Positions 1-8,714 of a DNA stretch of 64,000 nucleotides are shown one piece after another (position 1 is the stretch's first letter; every line of letters begins with the position of its first letter). The stretch comes from Anaeromyxobacter oryzae. GTDB lineage: Bacteria; Myxococcota; Myxococcia; Myxococcales; Anaeromyxobacteraceae. The stretch is taken from NCBI RefSeq assembly GCF_023169945.1, contig NZ_AP025591.1, forward strand, positions 1,882,501 through 1,946,500, in the 5' to 3' direction. The notes below the pieces were generated by a model that saw only the letters and a list, made by a program, of their open reading frames with translations, was not told the DNA's origin and searched no databases. Made by a program: the position numbers and the translations under genes.

Positions 1-2
1 CC

Positions 3-1049
3 CCCCAGCGCACGACCGAGGGGATCACCGCCCGCGTCCTCGAGCGCGGCCAGACGCTCCGCATCCCGGCGCTCTCGCGGGAGACGATCCGCAACGAGAT
101 GAAGCCGGAGTACCTGCCCTACCTCGAGGGCGTGACCAGCCTGCTCATCGCGCCGCTCAAGCAGCGGCGCCAGGTGTTCGGCCACATCACGCTCATGCGC
201 GACGCCGGCGGGGCGCCGTACACCGCGGAGGACGAGACCCTCCTCGAGGACCTCGCCCACCGCGCCGCTCAGGCCATCGAGAACGCCCGGCTCTACGGCG
301 ACGCGCAGGCGGCCGTCGCCGCACGGGACGAGTTCCTCTCCATCGCCTCCCACGAGCTCCGGACCCCGCTCACCGCGCTGCGGCTCGCGCTCGAGAACAT
401 GCGCCGGGTGTCCTCGCGCGAGGCGCTCGAGACGCTCCCGCCCGCCTACGTCGAGCGCGTGCTCGCCACGGCGGAGCGGCAGGGTCAGCGCCTCGAGAAG
501 CTCGTGTCGGCGCTCCTCGACGTGTCCCGCATCCACATGGGCAAGCTCGAGCTGGAGCTCGAGGACGTGGACCTCGCGCAGGCGGTCCAGGAGGCGGTGG
601 CGCAGGTCGAGGACGAGGCGGCGCAGGCCGGGTGCGAGGTCGTGGTGCACGGCGGCCCGGCGGTCGGGCGCTGGGACCGGCTCCGGATCTCGCAGGTCGC
701 GACGAACCTCCTCTCGAACGCGGTGAAGTACGGCGCGGGGAAGCCGGTCGAGGTGACGTACGGCGCCGCGGGCGGCCGGGCCTTCCTCGAGGTGAAGGAC
801 CGCGGGATCGGCATCGACCCGGCCGACCAGCGCCACATCTTCGAGCGCTTCGAGCGGGCCGTCTCCTCCCGGAACTACGGCGGGCTCGGCCTCGGGCTGT
901 ACATCGTGAAGCGCATCGTCGAGGCGCACGGCGGGACGGTCCGCGTCGAGAGCGCGCCCGGCGCCGGCGCCTCGTTCTCGGTGGACCTGCCGCAGCAGCA
1001 GCCGGCGATCGCGGCGGGCGAGGCGCGCACGCCGACGCCGGTCCACTGA
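3..1049 (+). CDS. Sensor histidine kinase, GAF-HisKA-HATPase (5' end outside window)
   Basis: The reading frame is open from the first bases of the window, so the gene starts upstream and 348 residues are visible. The N-terminal part reads as the end of a GAF sensor domain (GVTSLLIAPL, then a helix ending in AIENARLYGDA). A HisKA domain follows, with the phospho-acceptor His in ASHELRTPL. The ATPase domain has an N box (NLLSNAVKYG), a G1 box (DRGIGI) and a G2 box (GGLGLGLYIVK). An internal ATG at 99 would cut the GAF domain, so it is not taken as the start. No partner regulator is visible downstream. The sensed signal is unknown. Kinase assignment is secure; the domain order upstream cannot be seen. 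Confidence 0.93.
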   Translation, partial: PQRTTEGITARVLERGQTLRIPALSRETIRNEMKPEYLPYLEGVTSLLIAPLKQRRQVFGHITLMRDAGGAPYTAEDETLLEDLAHRAAQAIENARLYGDAQAAVAARDEFLSIASHELRTPLTALRLALENMRRVSSREALETLPPAYVERVLATAERQGQRLEKLVSALLDVSRIHMGKLELELEDVDLAQAVQEAVAQVEDEAAQAGCEVVVHGGPAVGRWDRLRISQVATNLLSNAVKYGAGKPVEVTYGAAGGRAFLEVKDRGIGIDPADQRHIFERFERAVSSRNYGGLGLGLYIVKRIVEAHGGTVRVESAPGAGASFSVDLPQQQPAIAAGEARTPTPVH

Positions 1050-1132
1050 CGGCGCGGCGGCGCGTCACTGCCGCCCGGCCAGCCGACACCCGCCCCGAAC
1101 GGCCGCTGCACGTCGTCCCTCCGGGAGCCACC

Positions 1133-1819
1133 ATGCCGGCCATGGGCTCTCCGCCGGTCAAGGGGTTCGGCCAGGGCGACCCCGCCCTCGCCGCGTGGAC
1201 CGAGGCCGTCTACCGGCCGGAGGACGACGTCCTCCGGCAGATCCGGGAGCGCAGCGTCGCCGCGGGGCTCCCGCCGATCCAGGTCGGGAAGATGGACGCG
1301 CTGCACCTCGAGGTGATCGCGCGCGTGTCCGGCGCGCGGAAGGCGGTCGAGATCGGCACGCTCGGAGGGTACAGCGGCGTCTGCCTGCTCCGTGGCATGG
1401 GATCCGGCGGATTCCTGCACACCTTCGAGCTCGACCCGGGCCGGGCGGATCTCGCCCGGCGCTCGTTCGAGCACGCGGGCCTCGCGGATCAGGTGCGCGT
1501 GCACGTCGGTCCGGCGGCGGAGCGCCTCCGCGGGATCGAGCCGGACGGACCGTTCGATCTCGTGTTCGTGGACGCGGACAAGGCCGGGTACCCCGGCTAC
1601 CTCGCGTGGGCGGAGCAGCACCTGCGCGTGGGCGGCGTGCTCCTGGCGGACAACACGTTCGGCTTCGGCCACGTCCACGAGGACGAGCCGGAGGGGGAGG
1701 ACCCGGGCGCGATGGCGGCGCTCCGGAGGTTCAGCGACCGGCTCGCGAGAGGCGGGCGGTTCCGGGCGACGATGCTGCCGACGGCGGAGGGCATGTCGCT
1801 CGCGGTGAAGATCCGGTAG
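1133..1819 (+). CDS. SAM-dependent O-methyltransferase (class I, Methyltransf_3 type)
   Basis: This 228-residue protein has the hallmarks of the small class I O-methyltransferases related to catechol and caffeoyl-CoA O-methyltransferases. The SAM-binding motif I is AVEIGTLGGYSG, the acidic motif is FVDADKAGYPGY, and LRVGGVLLADN follows the DADK segment as in the family. The ATG at 1133 is preceded by a GGGAG ribosome site at about seven bases; the open frame runs further upstream without family similarity. The family transfers a methyl group from SAM to a hydroxyl, often with a divalent metal; the substrate cannot be read from the sequence. It converges on epmA with only seven bases between the stops. 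Confidence 0.9.
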   Translation: MPAMGSPPVKGFGQGDPALAAWTEAVYRPEDDVLRQIRERSVAAGLPPIQVGKMDALHLEVIARVSGARKAVEIGTLGGYSGVCLLRGMGSGGFLHTFELDPGRADLARRSFEHAGLADQVRVHVGPAAERLRGIEPDGPFDLVFVDADKAGYPGYLAWAEQHLRVGGVLLADNTFGFGHVHEDEPEGEDPGAMAALRRFSDRLARGGRFRATMLPTAEGMSLAVKIR

Positions 1820-1826
1820 CCGACCG

Positions 1827-2855
1827 CTATCCGCCGATCCCCGGGAACCCGCTCGCGGGGAACAGCAGCACCTCCTCGATCGACTCCGCCCCCACGAGCA
1901 GCATCAGCAGCCGGTCGAACCCGATGGCGACGCCGCCGGCGTCCGGCATCCGGCCCACCGCCTCGAGGAAGGCCTCGTCGAGCGGGTACACCGGCCGCCC
2001 CAGCCGCCGCCGCAGCTCCTGCTCCTCGACGAGGCGCGCGCGCTGCTCCACCGCGTCGTTCAGCTCGGTGAAGCCGTTCGCGAGCTCCAGCCCGCCGGCG
2101 TACAGCTCGAACCGCTCCGCCCAGCGCGGGTCCTCGCGCTTCACCTTCGAGAGCGACGCCATGGACGCCGGCCAGTCCACGAGCCAGGTCGGCCGCGAGG
2201 TCCCGAGGCGCGGCTCGACGGCGTCCAGCATCACGCGGAAGAACACGTCGTCGAAGCCCTCGCCCGGCGGACCGGGGTCGTGACCGGCGGCGCGCGCCGC
2301 GGCGGCGAGCCGGCCGGCATCGCCGGAGCAGGCGGCGAGATCGACGCGGGCGTGCCGGAGGAAGGCGTCCTGGACCGTGAGCGTCTCGAACGGCGCGGCG
2401 AGCTCGACCTCGCGGCCGTCGCGCAGCGCGCGGGTCGCGCCGCCGAGGAGCGTCCGCGCGCAGCCCTCGACGAGCGCCTCCACGTCCTCCATGACCCCGC
2501 GGTACCCGACGCCCGTCCGGTACAGCTCGAGCATCGTGAACTCGGGATTGTGCGTCCGCGAGACCTCGCCGTTGCGGAAGACCCGCGCGAGCTGGAACAC
2601 GCGCGAGAAGCCTTCGGCGAGGAGCCGCTTCATCGCGTACTCCGGGCTCGAGTGGAGGTAGAGCGGCGAGGGCGCACCGCCGCGCTCCGGCACGAACGGC
2701 GCCTCGAACGCCTGGATGTGGGGCTCCATGCCCGGCGCGGGCACGAGGCAGGGCGTCTCGACCTCCTCGTACCCGCGTGCACCGAGCGCCCGCCTCACCT
2801 CGGCGGCGAGCCGGGCGCGCGCCCGCGCGTTCGCCCTGCGCTTCTCGAAGTCCAT
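1827..2855 (-). CDS. epmA: EF-P lysine lysyltransferase (EpmA/GenX/PoxA)
   Basis: The 342-residue protein is a class II lysyl-tRNA-synthetase-like catalytic core without the N-terminal tRNA anticodon-binding domain, the defining architecture of EpmA (E. coli EpmA is about 325 residues). Class II motif 2 is visible as FRNGEVSRTHNPEFTMLELY and motif 3 as GVAIGFDRLLMLLVG. The known reaction is attachment of (R)-beta-lysine to a conserved Lys of elongation factor P, which relieves stalling at polyproline. EpmB (lysine 2,3-aminomutase) and EF-P are not in this window. The gene starts 49 bases from the divergent lipoprotein gene. A freestanding LysRS is excluded by the length. Confidence 0.93.
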   Translation of the reverse strand: MDFEKRRANARARARLAAEVRRALGARGYEEVETPCLVPAPGMEPHIQAFEAPFVPERGGAPSPLYLHSSPEYAMKRLLAEGFSRVFQLARVFRNGEVSRTHNPEFTMLELYRTGVGYRGVMEDVEALVEGCARTLLGGATRALRDGREVELAAPFETLTVQDAFLRHARVDLAACSGDAGRLAAAARAAGHDPGPPGEGFDDVFFRVMLDAVEPRLGTSRPTWLVDWPASMASLSKVKREDPRWAERFELYAGGLELANGFTELNDAVEQRARLVEEQELRRRLGRPVYPLDEAFLEAVGRMPDAGGVAIGFDRLLMLLVGAESIEEVLLFPASGFPGIGG

Positions 2856-2904
2856 CGCGGGGGACTCTAGCGCCTCGCGGCGGGCGCCGCGCTAGACTCG
2901 TGCG

Positions 2905-4713
2905 GTGAAGCTTCGCCTCCCGCTCCCGCTCTCGCTCTCGCTCTCGCTCGTCCTCGCCCTCGTCCTAGGCGGCGCCTGCGCCCACCGCGGCGCCCTCCCC
3001 GACCCGGCCCCGAACGCGTCGACGCCGCCCGCGGAGGACCCCGCTCCGGGCTTCGCACCCACGGACCCCGACGCTCCGGCCGACCCCGCCGTGCCCCAGG
3101 CCGCCGATCCGCCGCCGGCCGCCCCACCAGCGACGGCGACGCCGGCCCCCGCGCCGGATGCGACGCCCGCTCCCGGGCCGGCGAAGCCGTCCGGTGCCGC
3201 GCCGGCGACGCCTCCGGCGCGGCGCGCGGCGCGGATCGACCTGAAGAGCGTCCGCGCGGGCGCCGACGCGGTGCTCCGGAGCCAGGCCGAGGCGTACTGG
3301 CGCTGGTTCACGCGCGGCGAGGTCGCGGATCCGGGCGCGGCGTGGAAGGGGCACGAGGCGCTCCTGTCCGACGCGACGCTTGCAGGCGTGGCGGCCGCCG
3401 CGGAGGGCGCGAGCGGCGACGAGCGGCGCGCGCTGGCCCACCTCCGCGCGTGGCTCCTCGGCGAGCGCCTCGCCCGCGACGCCGCGGAGCCGGCGGGCCG
3501 CGCGGGGCCGCCCCGCGCGGCCGCGACGTTCGAATGGGACGGGCGCGCCGTGCCCGTGCGCGAGGCGGCGGTGCTCCTCGCGGGCGAGCACGATCCCGAC
3601 CGTCGCCGCGCGCTCGCCGAAGCCGCGGCCGCGGGCGCACGCCCGCTCACGGCGGTCGCCGCCCGGCGCGCGTCGCGGCTCGAGGACGCGGCGCGCGCAA
3701 TCGGGTACCCCTCCATCCTCGACCTCGCGGCCGAGGTCCGCGGCGAGGTGCCGGCGGCCCTCGCCGCCCTCGCGGAGGCGGTGCTGGCGCGGACCGACGC
3801 GACCTGGAGCGCGCTGCTCGCCGAGCTCGCGAAGCGCGACGGGCTCGCGCGCGACGACGTGCGCGCCCGCGATCTCCCGCGCCTCGTGCGCACCCTGGCG
3901 CCGCCCGCGGCGTTCCCGGGCGACCGGCAGCTCGACGCGGCCGCGGCGCTCCTCGGCGGCCTCGGCGTGGACCTCGCCTCGCAGCGGAACCTCCACCTCG
4001 ATCCGGCCGCGCGCGCCGGGAAGATCCCGCGCGCCATCGCGCTCCCGATCGATCCGCCGGCGGACGTCCGGCTCTCGACCGCACCGCTCGCCGGCCTCGA
4101 CGCGCTCCGCGCGGTGCTGCACGAGATGGGCGTCGCCGAGTACTACGCGCACGTCCGCCCGGGCCCGTCCGAGCTCCGCCGGCTCGGCCCCGCGGCCATC
4201 CCGGACACGTGGGGGATCCTCTTCGAGGAGGTGGGCGGCGAGCCCGACTGGCTCGTGGAGCGCGGCCTCGACGCCGAGCACGCGAGGGCAGAGGCCCGCG
4301 CCGCCGCCGCGCGGCGGCTGCTCCGCGCCCGTGAGGGGGCGGCCCGGCTCCTCGCGGCGATCGCGCGGGCGCGCGGGACGGCCGGCGCGACGGAGCAGGA
4401 GGCGAAGCTCCTCGCCCGCGCGCGCGGGTGCCCCGCCGATGCGGACCCGTTCCCGCCCGCGGATCCCGATCCGCTGCTGCGCAGCGCGGAGGGGCTCCGC
4501 GCGGAGCTGCTCGCCGCGCAGGCGGAGCAGTTCCTGACGGCGCGCGCCGGAGGGAAGGCCTGGTGGCGATCCCCGGCGGCCGGGACCTGGCTCGTCGGGG
4601 CCTGGGGCGAGGGCAGCCGGAGGACGGCCGAGGAGCTCTCGCTCGCGATGGGACAGCAGGGGCTCGATCCGGCGGCGCTCGACGCGGTGGCGCGGAGAAG
4701 GGCGGGGATGTAG
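2905..4713 (+). CDS. Lipoprotein resembling an M2/M3 metallopeptidase, zinc motif degenerate
   Basis: The 602-residue product starts with a signal peptide made of repeated Leu-Ser pairs and ending in a lipobox (LGGAC), followed by an Ala/Pro-rich linker to about residue 110 and then a helical domain. Around residue 406 it has HEMGVAEYY, which aligns with the HEMGH zinc motif of M2 (ACE-like) peptidases, but the second zinc His is Val. A possible third-ligand Glu lies in LFEEVGG about 34 residues later. The segment before it (KIPRAIALPIDPPADVRLS) also resembles gluzincins. I infer an envelope-anchored pseudo-peptidase; a weakly conserved active enzyme cannot be excluded. Start GTG follows the divergent epmA promoter region. 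Confidence 0.6.
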   Translation: MKLRLPLPLSLSLSLVLALVLGGACAHRGALPDPAPNASTPPAEDPAPGFAPTDPDAPADPAVPQAADPPPAAPPATATPAPAPDATPAPGPAKPSGAAPATPPARRAARIDLKSVRAGADAVLRSQAEAYWRWFTRGEVADPGAAWKGHEALLSDATLAGVAAAAEGASGDERRALAHLRAWLLGERLARDAAEPAGRAGPPRAAATFEWDGRAVPVREAAVLLAGEHDPDRRRALAEAAAAGARPLTAVAARRASRLEDAARAIGYPSILDLAAEVRGEVPAALAALAEAVLARTDATWSALLAELAKRDGLARDDVRARDLPRLVRTLAPPAAFPGDRQLDAAAALLGGLGVDLASQRNLHLDPAARAGKIPRAIALPIDPPADVRLSTAPLAGLDALRAVLHEMGVAEYYAHVRPGPSELRRLGPAAIPDTWGILFEEVGGEPDWLVERGLDAEHARAEARAAAARRLLRAREGAARLLAAIARARGTAGATEQEAKLLARARGCPADADPFPPADPDPLLRSAEGLRAELLAAQAEQFLTARAGGKAWWRSPAAGTWLVGAWGEGSRRTAEELSLAMGQQGLDPAALDAVARRRAGM

Positions 4714-4870
4714 GACTCGCCCACCCAACGGCCATCGGTCTCCGTGGCCGAGCCCGTCACCGTGCCCGGCTTTCGCGTTCCCGATGGCGTGCGGTTCTGC
4801 GCTCGTCAACCGAGTCTTCTGCCAACGGTTGACGACACCTTTTCCCCTGCTATCCTGCGCCCCTCGCCCC

Positions 4871-5677
4871 ATGCCTTCCCTCGAGACCGCCAGCGGCGCG
4901 CGCGTCGCGTATCTCGACTGGGGCTCCGGACCCCCGCTCGTGCTCGTGCACGGGTGGGCGATGTCCTCCGCGGTGCTCACCGACCTCGGCCGGGCGCTCG
5001 AGGACGGCCGGCGGGTGATCGTCCCGGACCTGCGCGGCCACGGGGCTTCCTCGCCGGGCGGGTTCGGCCTCGAGGATCTCGCCGGCGACCTCGCCGCGCT
5101 GCTCGACGCGCTCGCGCTCCGGGACGTCGCGCTCGCCGGCTGGTCCATGGGCGGCCAGGTCGCGCTCGCGGCGATGCCGCGCGTCCGCCGCCGCGTCGCG
5201 CGGCTCGCCCTGCTCTCCACGACGCCGCGCTTCACCGCCGGGGAAGGCTGGCCGCACGGCCTGCCCGCGCAGCACGTGGAGGTGCTCGCGCACCGCGTCC
5301 GCCGGGATCCCACCCGCGCGCTGCCGCGCTTCTTCGACGGCATGTTCGCGCCGGGCGAGCTCGACGACGGCGCGCGCGCGCGTGTCGCCGCCCTCCGCGA
5401 CGCGCTCCCGCCGCCCGCGCCCGCCGCCGCGCAGGCGGGGCTCGACCTCCTCGTCTCCGTCGACCTCCGCGGCGCGCTCCGGGCGGTGGACGTCCCGACG
5501 CTCGTCGTCCACGGCGGCGCGGATCCCATCTGCCCCGCCGGCGCCGGGCGGGCCCTCGCCGACGCGATCCCCGGCGCGCGGCTCGTCGTCTTCCCCGGAG
5601 CGGGTCACGCGCCGTTCCTGTCCCGGCCGGCGGCGGTGGCCGGCGCGCTCCGGCCGTTCCTCGCGGGTGAGGCATGA
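4871..5677 (+). CDS. bioH: Alpha/beta hydrolase, pimeloyl-ACP methyl ester esterase (BioH-type)
   Basis: The 268-residue protein has the alpha/beta-hydrolase fold: an oxyanion motif LVLVHGWAMSS near residue 25, nucleophile elbow GWSMGG with Ser92, an acid in VVHGGADPICPA and the C-terminal His in GAGHAPFL. It overlaps the bioC start by ATGA. Known biology: BioC methylates malonyl-ACP so that fatty-acid synthesis can build a pimeloyl chain, and BioH removes the methyl ester at the end. The coupling to bioC, not the fold alone, supports the BioH role. The ATG at 4871 is preferred over an in-frame ATG at 4784 because similarity begins at PSLETASGARVAYLDW. Confidence 0.82.
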   Translation: MPSLETASGARVAYLDWGSGPPLVLVHGWAMSSAVLTDLGRALEDGRRVIVPDLRGHGASSPGGFGLEDLAGDLAALLDALALRDVALAGWSMGGQVALAAMPRVRRRVARLALLSTTPRFTAGEGWPHGLPAQHVEVLAHRVRRDPTRALPRFFDGMFAPGELDDGARARVAALRDALPPPAPAAAQAGLDLLVSVDLRGALRAVDVPTLVVHGGADPICPAGAGRALADAIPGARLVVFPGAGHAPFLSRPAAVAGALRPFLAGEA

Positions 5678-6456
5678 ACCCGGTCGACAAGCGCCGCGTC
5701 CGGCGGAGCTTCTCGCGGTCGGCTCGGGCGTACGACGGCCGCGCGGCGGTGCAGCGCGAGATCCAGGACCGGATGCTGGCGCTCCTCGGCGAGGCGGCCC
5801 CGGAAGCGCGCCGCGCGCTCGACGTCGGCGCGGGCACGGGCGCCCTCCTCGCCCGGCTCGCCGCGGCGCGGCCGCGCCTCGCGCCGGCGGCGGTGGACCT
5901 CGCGCCGGGCATGGCGGCCGCCGCCCGCGCGCGCGTCCCGTCCGCGACCGTGGCTGCAGCGGACGCCGAGGCGCTCCCCTTCCGGAGCGGCGCCTTCGAC
6001 CTCGTCGTCTCGACCTCCACGTTCCAGTGGTTGCCGCGGCTCGAGCCCGCGTTCGCCGAGGCGCGCCGCGTGCTCGCGCCTGGCGGCGTGCTCGCGATCG
6101 CGCTGTTCGGGGCGCGGACGCTCCGCGAGCTGCGGGACGCCTGGGCCGCGGCCGGCGCCGGCGCCGCGCGCACGCACCGCTTCTTCTCGCGGGACGACGT
6201 GGAGCGCGCGCTCGCCGCGGCGGGGCTCGCCACCCGGAGCGTCGTCGAGGAGGACCTCGTGGAGCACCACCCGGACGCGCGCGCCGTCCTCCGCTCGCTC
6301 AAGGCCATCGGGGCGACCAACGCGGTGCCCGGCGCGCGCGGCCTCGGCGGGCGGGGCGCGACCCTCGAGATGCTCCGGCGCTACGAGGACGGCCACGCCG
6401 GACCGCGCGGCGTACCGGCGACGTGGCACGTCGTCTGGGCCGTCGCGGCGCGCTGA
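5674..6456 (+). CDS. bioC: Malonyl-ACP O-methyltransferase BioC
   Basis: This 260-residue class I SAM methyltransferase begins with the BioC-typical segment DKRRVRRSFSRSARAYD, has motif I as ALDVGAGTGALLARL and a later LVVSTSTFQWLPRLEPAFAE segment, which matches the BioC fingerprint FQWL. It methylates the free carboxyl of malonyl-ACP to start pimelate synthesis for biotin. The start overlaps the bioH stop (ATGA at 5674-5677), so the two genes are translationally coupled. No other biotin genes are in the window, although a biotin carrier protein is encoded at 13242-13454. No repressor site was recognised upstream. Confidence 0.92.
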   Translation: MNPVDKRRVRRSFSRSARAYDGRAAVQREIQDRMLALLGEAAPEARRALDVGAGTGALLARLAAARPRLAPAAVDLAPGMAAAARARVPSATVAAADAEALPFRSGAFDLVVSTSTFQWLPRLEPAFAEARRVLAPGGVLAIALFGARTLRELRDAWAAAGAGAARTHRFFSRDDVERALAAAGLATRSVVEEDLVEHHPDARAVLRSLKAIGATNAVPGARGLGGRGATLEMLRRYEDGHAGPRGVPATWHVVWAVAAR

Positions 6457-6567
6457 CGCGTCCCCGACCCGGCACCGCCTCGCGGGGAGGGTGCGGCCGA
6501 CCCCGCATCCCTGCGGCGAGGAGCGCAGTACCTCCCAAGAGGCGCCGAACCGCGGTACGCTTCCTCC

Positions 6568-6585
6568 GGGAGGAGTCTCGCCATC
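6568..6585 (+). promoter_or_regulatory. Shine-Dalgarno with apparent AUC start codon of the ECF sigma gene
   Basis: GGGAGGAG at 6568-6575 lies seven bases before ATC at 6583-6585. The frame holds no ATG, GTG or TTG between the bioC stop (6456) and a GTG at 6730, yet the sigma region 2 homology begins well before 6730. The spacing is ideal, so ATC is either a rare AUC start or a sequence error for ATG. Confidence 0.55.
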
Positions 6586-7221
6586 GCACCGCCGGATCCC
6601 AGGCTCGCGCTCGCCGCCGCCGACGGGACCGCGCTCGCCGCAGGCGACGCGCCGGTCGACCTGGCCGAGGCCGCAGACCTCGACGCGGTCGCCCGGACGC
6701 TCGATGGCGACGCGCAGGCGTTCGCGGGTGTGGTCCAGCGCCACGCCCGCGGCCTCGTGTCGGTGTGCTCGCGCATGGTCAACGACGCCCGGCTCGGCGA
6801 GGAGCTCGCGCAGGACGCCCTGGCGCGCGCGTACACCAGCCTGGGATCGTTCCGCGGAGACTGCCGGTTCCGGCACTGGCTGTTCCGGATCGCCGTGAAC
6901 GGGTGCCGCGACTGGCTCAAGGCGGGCGCGCGCGCCGAGCGCCCGAGCGACCTCACCGGCGACGAGCTCGTGACCGGGCTCCACCCCGAGCGCGACGCAG
7001 CCGCGCGCCAGGCGATCTCCGCGCTCGCCGCGGCCATCGCCGCGCTGCCGCCGAAGTACCGCGAGGCGTTCACGCTCTTCCACGTCGAGAACATGCCCTA
7101 CGAGGAGATCGAGGCGATCACCGGCGTCCGGGTGAACGCGCTCAAGGTCCGGGTGCACCGCGCGCGCGGGATGCTGCGCGCGGCGCTCGGCGAGCTCCTC
7201 GACACGGAGGTGACGTCGTGA
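6583..7221 (+). CDS. ECF-type RNA polymerase sigma factor
   Basis: The protein is about 212 residues if it starts at the ATC at 6583. Region 2 begins with DLDAVARTLDGDAQAFAGVV and continues through AQDALARAYTSLGSFRGDCR and WLFRIAVNGCRDWL. Region 4 has ALPPKYREAFTLFHVENMPYEE and a helix-turn-helix ending VRVHRARGMLR. Both are standard for group 4 (ECF) sigma factors, which direct RNA polymerase to a stress or envelope regulon. Starting at the first GTG (6730) would delete the front helix of region 2, so I extend to 6583. The stop overlaps the next gene by GTGA, and that gene looks like its membrane anti-sigma partner. Confidence 0.88.
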   Translation: MAPPDPRLALAAADGTALAAGDAPVDLAEAADLDAVARTLDGDAQAFAGVVQRHARGLVSVCSRMVNDARLGEELAQDALARAYTSLGSFRGDCRFRHWLFRIAVNGCRDWLKAGARAERPSDLTGDELVTGLHPERDAAARQAISALAAAIAALPPKYREAFTLFHVENMPYEEIEAITGVRVNALKVRVHRARGMLRAALGELLDTEVTS

Positions 7222-7829
7222 CCGACCGCGAGCTCCGCGAACTGCTCGACGCGCGGCCCGATCCCGCCCGCGCGGAGCGCGCCCTCTCCGCGCTGCCGCC
7301 CGCCGCACGCCGCGAGGCGCGCGCCCTCCTCGGCCTCGCGCGGGCCGCGGGCGCGCTCCCCCGCCCCCTCCCGCCGGCCGACTTCGCCTCGCGCGCCATG
7401 GCGCGGGTCCGCGCGGCGCGCCCGCCCCGGCGCGGCCTGCTCGAGCGGCTCGTCGGGGTCCCGCTCGCCGGCTCCCTCACCGCGGCCGCGGCCGCCGCGT
7501 TCCTCGCCGTCGCCGTCGCCCGCTACCCGGGCCGCGCCCCGGCGGGCCCGCCCGCGACCGCCGCTCCCCCGCAGAACCGCGCCAGCCTCGCGCTCGTCGC
7601 CCCCGCGGCGCGCGACGTCCGCGTCGCGGGCGACTTCAACGGCTGGCGCCCGGAGGCGACGCCGCTCGCCCGCGACCGCGACGGCCGATGGCACGTCGAG
7701 ATCCCCGTCGAGCGCGGCCGGCGGTACGAGTACATGTTCGTCGTGGACGGCGCGTGGGTGACCGATCCGGCCGCCGCCGCCCGCGCGGACGACGGCTTCG
7801 GCGGCCAGAACGCGATCCTGGACACCTGA
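7218..7829 (+). CDS. Membrane anti-sigma-like protein with extracytoplasmic CBM48/AMPK-type domain
   Basis: The 203-residue protein has a cytoplasmic part of about 80 residues, one predicted membrane helix (about 82-102), an Ala/Pro linker and a C-terminal domain (about 122-203) that resembles the AMPK-beta/CBM48 glycogen-binding fold. That domain contains VRVAGDFNGWRPEATPL, a helix-free beta pattern, RRYEYMFVVDG and an ending DDGFGGQNAI. GTG at 7218 overlaps the sigma stop (GTGA). Position after an ECF sigma and the single-TM topology suggest an anti-sigma factor whose outer domain senses a glycan, but no ZAS motif (HxxxCxxC) is present, so this role is inference. The last residues are shared with the lipoprotein at 8711-9067. 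Confidence 0.72.
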   Translation: MTDRELRELLDARPDPARAERALSALPPAARREARALLGLARAAGALPRPLPPADFASRAMARVRAARPPRRGLLERLVGVPLAGSLTAAAAAAFLAVAVARYPGRAPAGPPATAAPPQNRASLALVAPAARDVRVAGDFNGWRPEATPLARDRDGRWHVEIPVERGRRYEYMFVVDGAWVTDPAAAARADDGFGGQNAILDT

Positions 7830-8714
7830 GTGTCGCCGCTGCTGCTCGCGCTCGCCATCGCCGCCGGCGCGGCTGAGCACGGGCGCGTCGTGCTGACCGC
7901 CGTCGCGGGCGGAGGCTGGGCGAGCGATCCGTTCGTCGGGGCGGGCCTGGGAGGCGGCCCGATGATCGAGCTCGGTCCGGGCGCGCGCCTCGACCTCTCC
8001 TTCTCGCCGCGGCTGAAGGTGGCGATCGCCGGCGACCTCTCCCTGCTCCGCTTCAACGGCGCGGACTTCGGCTCGCTGGCCGCGCGGGCAGGCGCGGAGG
8101 CCCGGCTGATCGGGAAGCGCGCGGAGCTCTCGCTCGCGCTCAGCGGCGACCGCGCGGAGTTCTCGCGCCCCGTCCCGTTCTCGGATCTCGCCGCCGCGCC
8201 GCCCGTGACGTCGACCGGCGCCGTGGCGCTCGCGTCGGCGCTGCGCCTCCGCTCCGGCCCGGTGGCGCTCCGCGCCGCCGCAGCGGCGTCCTACCGGACG
8301 TCCGAGGCGGGCGAGGACGTCGCGGAGCGCGGGCTCGGGCTCGATGCCGCCGTCGAGTGGCCGGTGCTGCGGCGCCTCGTCCTGCTCGCGGGAGCGCGAC
8401 ACGATCGCGTCGCGAGCGCCCGGCCGGACTTCGCCCGCGTGTCGACCGGCGGCGAGGTCGCGCTCACCGCGACCGCGCTGGAGGAGCCCGCGCTCGATCT
8501 CGCCGTCCGCGGACAGCTCGACCGCGTGTCGTTCGACACCGGCGTCCGGGAGACGCTCTCGCGCTTCGCGGTGGACGTCGCGCACCCGGTCGGCCCGGTG
8601 GAGGCGGTGGTCGCGTGGTCGTGGACGCGGAGCGACGCCGGCGTCGCCGGCGCCGCCTCCCGGTACCTCGTCTACGCCGGCGTGAGGGGCCGGGCGAGGG
8701 CGCTCTCGTGGTGA
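7830..8714 (+). CDS. Predicted secreted beta-barrel protein, function unknown
   Basis: The product of 294 residues starts (GTG at 7830, directly after the previous stop) with a short hydrophobic signal-like segment ending near GAAEHG. The rest alternates hydrophobic and polar residues in repeated strands, for example RLDLSFSPRLKVAIAGDL and ALDLAVRGQLDRVSFDTG, as in outer-membrane beta-barrels. It ends with a strand-like ASRYLVYAGVRGRARALSW and a near-terminal aromatic. I recognise no named family. Its tight packing between two CBM48-like proteins suggests an outer-membrane partner of the sigma module. A lipid-bound periplasmic beta protein is the alternative. Confidence 0.6.
   Translation: MSPLLLALAIAAGAAEHGRVVLTAVAGGGWASDPFVGAGLGGGPMIELGPGARLDLSFSPRLKVAIAGDLSLLRFNGADFGSLAARAGAEARLIGKRAELSLALSGDRAEFSRPVPFSDLAAAPPVTSTGAVALASALRLRSGPVALRAAAAASYRTSEAGEDVAERGLGLDAAVEWPVLRRLVLLAGARHDRVASARPDFARVSTGGEVALTATALEEPALDLAVRGQLDRVSFDTGVRETLSRFAVDVAHPVGPVEAVVAWSWTRSDAGVAGAASRYLVYAGVRGRARALSW

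Noticed and set aside
6730..7221. GTG at 6730 as the start of the sigma factor
   Set aside because: It would remove the first helix of region 2, which is encoded upstream with a good ribosome site.
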